Shown here piece by piece: positions 59,508 to 64,000 of a DNA stretch of 64,000 nt; within the stretch, counting starts at the first letter, position 1; each line of letters begins with the position of its first letter. The notes under the pieces were generated by a model. It did no database searches, was not told the origin of the DNA, and saw only the letters and a program-made list of their open reading frames with translations. The position numbers and the translations under genes were made by a program. Source of the DNA: Ascaphus truei (Eukaryota; Chordata; Amphibia; Anura; Ascaphidae); the NCBI GenBank assembly GCA_036426205.1, contig CM071573.1, positions 72,886,580 to 72,950,579 on the forward strand, given 5' to 3'.

Positions 59508-61141
59508 CAGTTAGGTCCGGAAATAATTGGACACTGACAGAATTTTCATAATGTTGGCTCTGTACGCCACCACAATGGATTTGAAATTAAACAACCGAGA
59601 TGCAATAGAAATGCAGACTTTCAGCTTTAATTCAAATGGTTGAACAAAAATATTGTATGAATTGTATAGGAATTGCAACCATTTTCATACACAGTCCCCT
59701 TATTTCAAGGGTTCAAATGTAATTGGACAAATTAACACAATCATAAATTAAATGTTCATTTTTAATACTTTGTCGAGAATCCTTTGCAGGCAATTACTGC
59801 TTGAAGTCTGGAACGCATGGACATCACCAAACGCTGGATGTCCTCCTTTGTGATGCTTTGCCAGGCCTTTACTGCAGCTGTCTACAGTTGTTGTTTGTTC
59901 GTGGGTCTTTCTGCCTTAAGTTTTGTCTTCAGCAAGGGAAATGCATGCTCGATCGGGTTGAGATCAGGTGAATGACTCTATCATTGTAGAATATTCCAGT
60001 TCTTTGCCTTAAAAAAACTACTGGGCTGCTTTCGCAGTATGTTTTGGGTCATTGTCCATCTGTAAAGTGAAGCGCCGTCCAATCAACTTCGCTGAATCTG
60101 AGCAGATAATATATCCCTATACACTTCAGAATTCATCCGGCTGCTTCTGTCTTCTGTCACATCATCAATAAATACTAGTGACCCAGTGCCATTGTAAGCT
60201 ATGCATGCCCATGCCATCACATTACCTCCACCGTGTTTTACAGATGATGTAGTATGCTTCGGATCATGAGCCGTTCCAAGCCTTCTCCATACTTTTTTCT
60301 TCCCATCATTCTAGTACAGGTTGATCTTAGTTTCATCTGTCCAAAGAATGCAGTTCCAGAACTGGGCTGGCTTTTTTAGATATTGTTTGGCAAAGTCTAA
60401 TCTGGCCTTTCTATTCTTGAGGCTTATGAATGGTTCGTACCTTGTGGTGAACCCTCTGTATTTGCTCTCGTGAAGTCTTCTCTTTATGGTAGACTTCGAT
60501 AATAATATGCCTACCTCCTGGAGTGTGTTCCTCACTTGGCTGGACGTTGTGAAGGGTTTTTTTTTTACCATGGAAAGGATCCTACGATCATCCACCACTG
60601 TTGTCTTCTGGGGACGTTCATGCCTTTTGTGTTGCAGAGCTCACCAGTGCGTTCTTTTTTTCTCAGAATTTACCAAACTGTTGATTTGGCCACTCCTAAT
60701 GTTCCTGCTATCTCTCTGATGGATTTTTTTTTTGCAGCCTATGGATGCCCTGTTTCACTTGCATTGAGAGCTCCTTTGACCGCATGTTGTGGTTCACAAC
60801 AACAGCTTCCAAATGAGAATGCCACACCTGGAATCAACTCCAGACATTTACCTGCTTAATTGATAATGAAATAACAAAGGAATAGCCCACATCTGTCCAT
60901 GAAACAGCTTTTGAGACAATTGCCCATTACTTTTGGTCCCTTGAAAAAGAAGGGGCTACATATTAAAGAGATATAATTCCTAAACCCTTTCTGCAATTTA
61001 GATGTGAATACCCTCATATTAAAGCTGATAGACTGCACTTTAAGCCCATATTCATTATTTAACTGTAACTTGAATTTATTTTGGTACACAGCCGAAATAA
61101 CAAAACTTGTATAAGGGTCCAATTATTTCTGGACCTAACTG
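59508..61141 (-). mobile_element. Tc1-like DNA transposon, 1634 bp, inactivated
   Basis: Terminal inverted repeats CAGTTAGGTCCGGAAATAAT and ATTATTTCTGGACCTAACTG, with TA on both sides (59506-59507, 61142-61143), the Tc1/mariner target. On the minus strand 60311-60598 encodes the N-terminal part: a helix-turn-helix region (TSSQVRNTLQEVGILLSKST) and ILWTDETKINLY, containing the first catalytic aspartate. A TAG stop follows directly. Decayed downstream pieces include GGGNVMAWACI, DNDPKHT (second aspartate, about 60030-60055) and SPDLNPIEH (catalytic glutamate, about 59945-59970), roughly 34 residues apart as in DD34E transposases. Stops and indels prevent a full transposase. Confidence 0.93.
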
Positions 61142-61143
61142 TA

Positions 61144-62100
61144 TATACAAATATATTTAATCCTTTATTTTAACTGTGATTATTGTATTTGGTGTTTATT
61201 TTGAGTTGTTAACTTTGTATTGTAATGTATCTAATTATATGGCATTGCCCTATTAGGGTAACTGATAGGCTGTGATTTGTTAGCTTTATAGGCAATGCTG
61301 GTGATCACTACCTCAATGCAGCTGATTACTCATTCTTTTTAGAATTAGTAAGTGGATGACACCAATTGTGGTGTTATTGGCTGCAATATGGTATTTTACT
61401 CCACGGGCAGCATAGAGGTCATGTGAGGCTGCTTCGTAGACATCAAACTACAGAGATGGACCTGTTTGGGGAAGTGAGGTTGTTTGCGGCGTGAGTGAGC
61501 AGTGTTGGTCCTGACCATTTACATGCACTGCACCCAGCTGTGTAACCAGAGCTCTCCAACATTATCCCTTGCTTTTTGGGCAATTGTAAGTTTATTTATT
61601 TATTTACGATTACTGTCATTATTATTTTAGCATTGTAATCATTGCCTGTGCTATGGTTTTATTGTGTATGTTAACCCTTTGTTTTTAAAAAAAAAAGATA
61701 TGTTTTAGCTGCTCAGTGCGCCTTCTGTCAATCTTTTTCTCTGTTTTGTGAGTCTCCTGCAAAGGATCTCACTTCTTTATAGGGGTAGAGAAGTCCCTAT
61801 GGCAGGTGGCTGCAAGAGTTTAAGCTTTACAGTGCTACATCACTTTGGGACAGCACCAGCTCGGAGCACCATTTCTTTTGTACTTGGGAATGACAGATAT
61901 GAAGTCGCATTAATCAAATTAATAATTTTCAAGGACAATGTATCTATTGGGGACAACAGAGCTTGCTATGGCAGCACACCTGACTGTATACTGATCACTG
62001 GGGGACTCCGCCACATGCGCTGATCCAACACTGCACACATCTTCATTGGTTATCGTCACGACCAGTGTGCCATAAATATCTAAGATCGGTGCCCGGTCAT
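61144..62100 (+). other. No protein; probable 5' terminal region of the plus-strand PLE
   Basis: A+T-rich sequence without recognised coding. Because a hammerhead fold (62101) and PLE coding sequence (62905) follow on the plus strand, part of this may be the element's pseudo-LTR. The left boundary is not defined. Confidence 0.35.
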
Positions 62101-62147
62101 CGAGCCCCAGGACAAAGCTAAAGGGGCAAAACGTACGTCGGGGCTCG
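62101..62147 (+). ncRNA. Type I hammerhead-like ribozyme fold (degenerate core)
   Basis: CGAGCCCC (62101-62108) pairs perfectly with GGGGCTCG (62140-62147) as stem I. Between them: AGGACAAA in place of CTGATGA, AGCTAAAGGGGC (stem II region), AAAAC in place of GAAAC, GTAC as a minimal stem III, then GTC (62137-62139) as the expected cleavage triplet. The architecture is that of hammerheads in Penelope-like elements. Both conserved core blocks carry changes, so self-cleavage is unlikely for this copy. Confidence 0.65.
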
Positions 62148-62744
62148 TGTGTACTCCCTGATGTCCACCCATCTTCTAGACGACCCGTTGCTGAGCTGAT
62201 ACTGCATAGATTTTCTCCAGGTTTTTTTTTACATCAGAACCTATTCTTTTTGTGCTTTACTAGCAGCTATTCAATATATGTATAGACTTACCTTGATCTT
62301 TAAACCAGCCTAGTGCTGATATATCAGTGCCTGTTATTTTGTATTACAGGACCTGTACATTAGAGCCTTCCTAGCTGAGGAGTGTTCTTGCTTAATGTGT
62401 TTGTGGGACACTTGTATATATTCTTTTTAGGATACTATATTTCAAAATATCCTAGTCCATCTGTTTTTGTGTGCTGGTTTAGTACTTGGTTTCCTGTTTT
62501 GTGGTGCCTTTCATACATGCCTGTGTAGATGGTTATAACCTCTATTTTGTATCTGTGCTACGGCAGGATAGATTTATAAGACCGGCCGGCCTCACTTGGC
62601 TGAGGGCTTATTTAAGCCCTTTCCCCAAGATATATTTATATGTGAGGTTTCAATATCAGTGTGTATTCTTATATTTAAGTGTTTTTCCCTATTATCATTA
62701 TAGGGCAGGGTCAATGATTGTTTTATGTTATTTTATGTGAAGAT
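62148..62744 (+). other. No gene seen; between hammerhead fold and PLE frame
   Basis: A+T-rich, probably the element's leader. No motif recognised. Confidence 0.35.
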
Positions 62745-62826
62745 TTTTCAATTATACATTTTGTATGTGATTAGTATACTTGAGTGCTATATATGGACAC
62801 TTTCTTTCTCTTGTGGTTTCATATAT
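62745..62826. repeat. Direct repeat upstream of the PLE frame
   Basis: TTTTCAATTATACATTTTGT ... TATACTTGAGTGCTATATAT ... CTTGTGGTTTCATATAT. It is repeated almost exactly at 63120-63202, about 375 bases downstream in the same orientation. Together the two flank the PLE coding remnant, as expected for a partial tandem (pseudo-LTR) arrangement. Confidence 0.85.
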
Positions 62827-62904
62827 CATGTTCCAAGCACCATCAGTGGTCGTTATATTACAGTTTATTACACTAATTTAAGTACTACCTATTCTTTGTA
62901 GTGA

Positions 62905-63116
62905 ATGAACACCACAGACTACCTGCGGGAAGCGCACAGACAACCCTCTGATGGAAAGTATTATACTAAACTGCAGGAGGATCCAACAAAATAATGCAAG
63001 AGGGAACTCAACAAGATCATTAAAACACTCCCGATCCACTACCGATCCACACAAGAGAACATATTCTGGACCTGATACCAGCTAACCCAAAACCTGTCAC
63101 ATTCTACATGCTCCCT
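62905..63116 (+). pseudogene. Penelope-like element coding remnant (region before RT)
   Basis: Starts ATG at 62905: MNTTDYLREAHRQPSDGKYY then TKLQEDPTK, ended by TAA at 62992. A shifted frame continues with CKRELNKIIKTLP and later LIPANPKPVTFYMLP (about 63074-63116). The YLREAHRQ ... YYTKL and LIP..PKP..FYMLP blocks are typical of the segment just before the reverse transcriptase of Penelope-like elements. The sequence breaks off after YMLP and runs straight into the second direct repeat, so the RT and endonuclease are absent. Confidence 0.8.
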
Positions 63117-63119
63117 TTT

Positions 63120-63202
63120 TTTTCAATAATACATTTTGTATGTGATTAGTATACTTGAGTGCTATATATGGGACACTTTGTTTCTCTTGTGGTTTCATAT
63201 AT
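63120..63202. repeat. Direct repeat downstream of the PLE frame
   Basis: Partner of 62745-62826, nearly identical, starting right after the truncated PLE frame. Confidence 0.85.
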
Positions 63203-63966
63203 TTAGCCCTGATAGGTTTTGGGCTATTATTCTGTCCTCCTCCTGGCAGGAATCCCTGAAAAGGGCAGGTTTGCCAGGAGTAATCATGGGTTTTCCTCAC
63301 ACGTGCAGCTCTGTGATTCAGAGAAGGTAGGCAATCAGATCTGCTGTCCAATCAGGGACGGGGGTTGGTTCTTACTGGAACTGATTTAAGGAGTTGCACC
63401 TTTCAATTTGGTCAGTTGTCTCTACCCTTGAGAGAGACTGGTTTACCCTAACCAAGCTGTCGGGGCTCTGGCAGTTTGAAGCCCTACCTTAGGGGAGTGG
63501 AGGGAAACCCTTTCCTCTTATTCCATCAGGGGATAAGGGAAGAGCTGGGACTGCTCCTTGTGGCCAGTGGCTGGGAGTAAGGTCCAGGGACATCCTAAAG
63601 GTCAAGACCTGAGTGAGGAGAAGGTATTCAGTGTAAGCAGTGTACTGCTGTGATTCAGAGAGAGAAAGACTGAATAAAAAGATCTGTGTTTTACTGTACT
63701 TCTGGAATGAGAGTGAAGTCTATTGGGAAGAAGGTGAAGAGATTCTTTTGCAGAGACTTCTCCCCATACACCTGGAGGCTGCAAGAGATGGAGGCGCTGC
63801 ACCTGTGAGTATGATTTGGGCAAGACCCCCAGACGCCTGTCCTGTCATTCCCCTATAACACCATGCTGGAGACTCAGGGCCCCCTGTTGCCAGCTGGTTT
63901 GCACCACACTCAAAGAAGTAACCAGCATAAGTTTCCCCAAGATAGACCCTATGTGAGATTGGAAGG
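63203..63966 (+). other. Unassigned moderately G+C-rich block, possibly LTR-like
   Basis: Contains GGCAATCAGATCTGCTGTCC, GATTTAAGGAGTTGC (TATA-like position) and GACTGAATAAAAAG (polyadenylation-type signal), arranged like promoter and poly(A) signals of an LTR. No paired LTR or coding sequence lies in the window, so this is tentative. Confidence 0.3.
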
Positions 63967-63990
63967 GAGGGGGGGGGGGGGGGGGAGGGG
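63967..63990. repeat. Poly(G) tract
   Basis: Nearly uninterrupted run of about 22 G with one A, close to the window edge. Such runs are error-prone in assembly. Confidence 0.95.
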
Positions 63991-64000
63991 GCGTTTCGCA

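Overview
This is a repeat-dominated stretch of vertebrate nuclear DNA, most likely amphibian (frog-like). That inference rests on the repeat types: Penelope-like retroelements (PLEs) with hammerhead-type motifs, L1/Tx1-like and CR1/L2-like LINEs, a decayed Tc1-like transposon, hAT- and Harbinger-like MITEs, and a recurrent palindromic repeat (here 'repeat A'). I see no intact host protein-coding gene, no tRNA or rRNA gene, no CRISPR array and no bacterial-type operon. All recognisable coding sequence belongs to broken transposable elements. Most long open frames are low-complexity artefacts.

Layout. Bases 1-8906 and 15308-23923 are two copies of one ~8.6-8.9 kb segment holding repeat A copies, a ~1.2 kb fold-back and a 5'-truncated CR1/L2-like LINE on the minus strand. 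Copy 1 carries small indels and substitutions almost throughout and looks like unpolished long-read sequence. Between the copies lie a 156-bp hAT-like MITE (8-bp target duplication), a decayed CR1-like fragment and a 458-bp Harbinger-like MITE. From 26.7 to 31.4 kb a decayed minus-strand L1/Tx1-like element is split by two fold-back insertions, each with a perfect 15-bp target-site duplication. From 31.4 to 34.3 kb there is a ~2.9 kb TGAGAGAGTGTGTC-type minisatellite containing an assembly gap. From 35 to 42 kb the DNA is mostly non-repetitive and A+T-rich.

From 42.4 to 47.9 kb a 5.46 kb unit is bounded by short inverted termini and a 3-bp target duplication. It contains nested inverted repeats, a 330-bp direct repeat pair and a minisatellite. 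From 50 to 52.7 kb there are G+C-rich insertions, minisatellites and a Helitron-like 3' end, followed by a plus-strand CR1-like LINE fragment (52.7-54.0 kb). From 56 to 63.2 kb there is a PLE cluster: a 1.4 kb palindrome with a hammerhead-like motif in each arm, a minus-strand PLE with reverse transcriptase and GIY-YIG remnants, a Tc1-like element with matching terminal repeats, and a plus-strand PLE fragment with a well-formed but degenerate hammerhead fold.

The parts do not form a pathway. The window is a record of successive insertions. The main points are the uneven duplication (probably partly an assembly artefact), the recurrent fold-back insertions that look like PLE-type inverted partial copies, and the hammerhead-like motifs beside PLE coding remnants.
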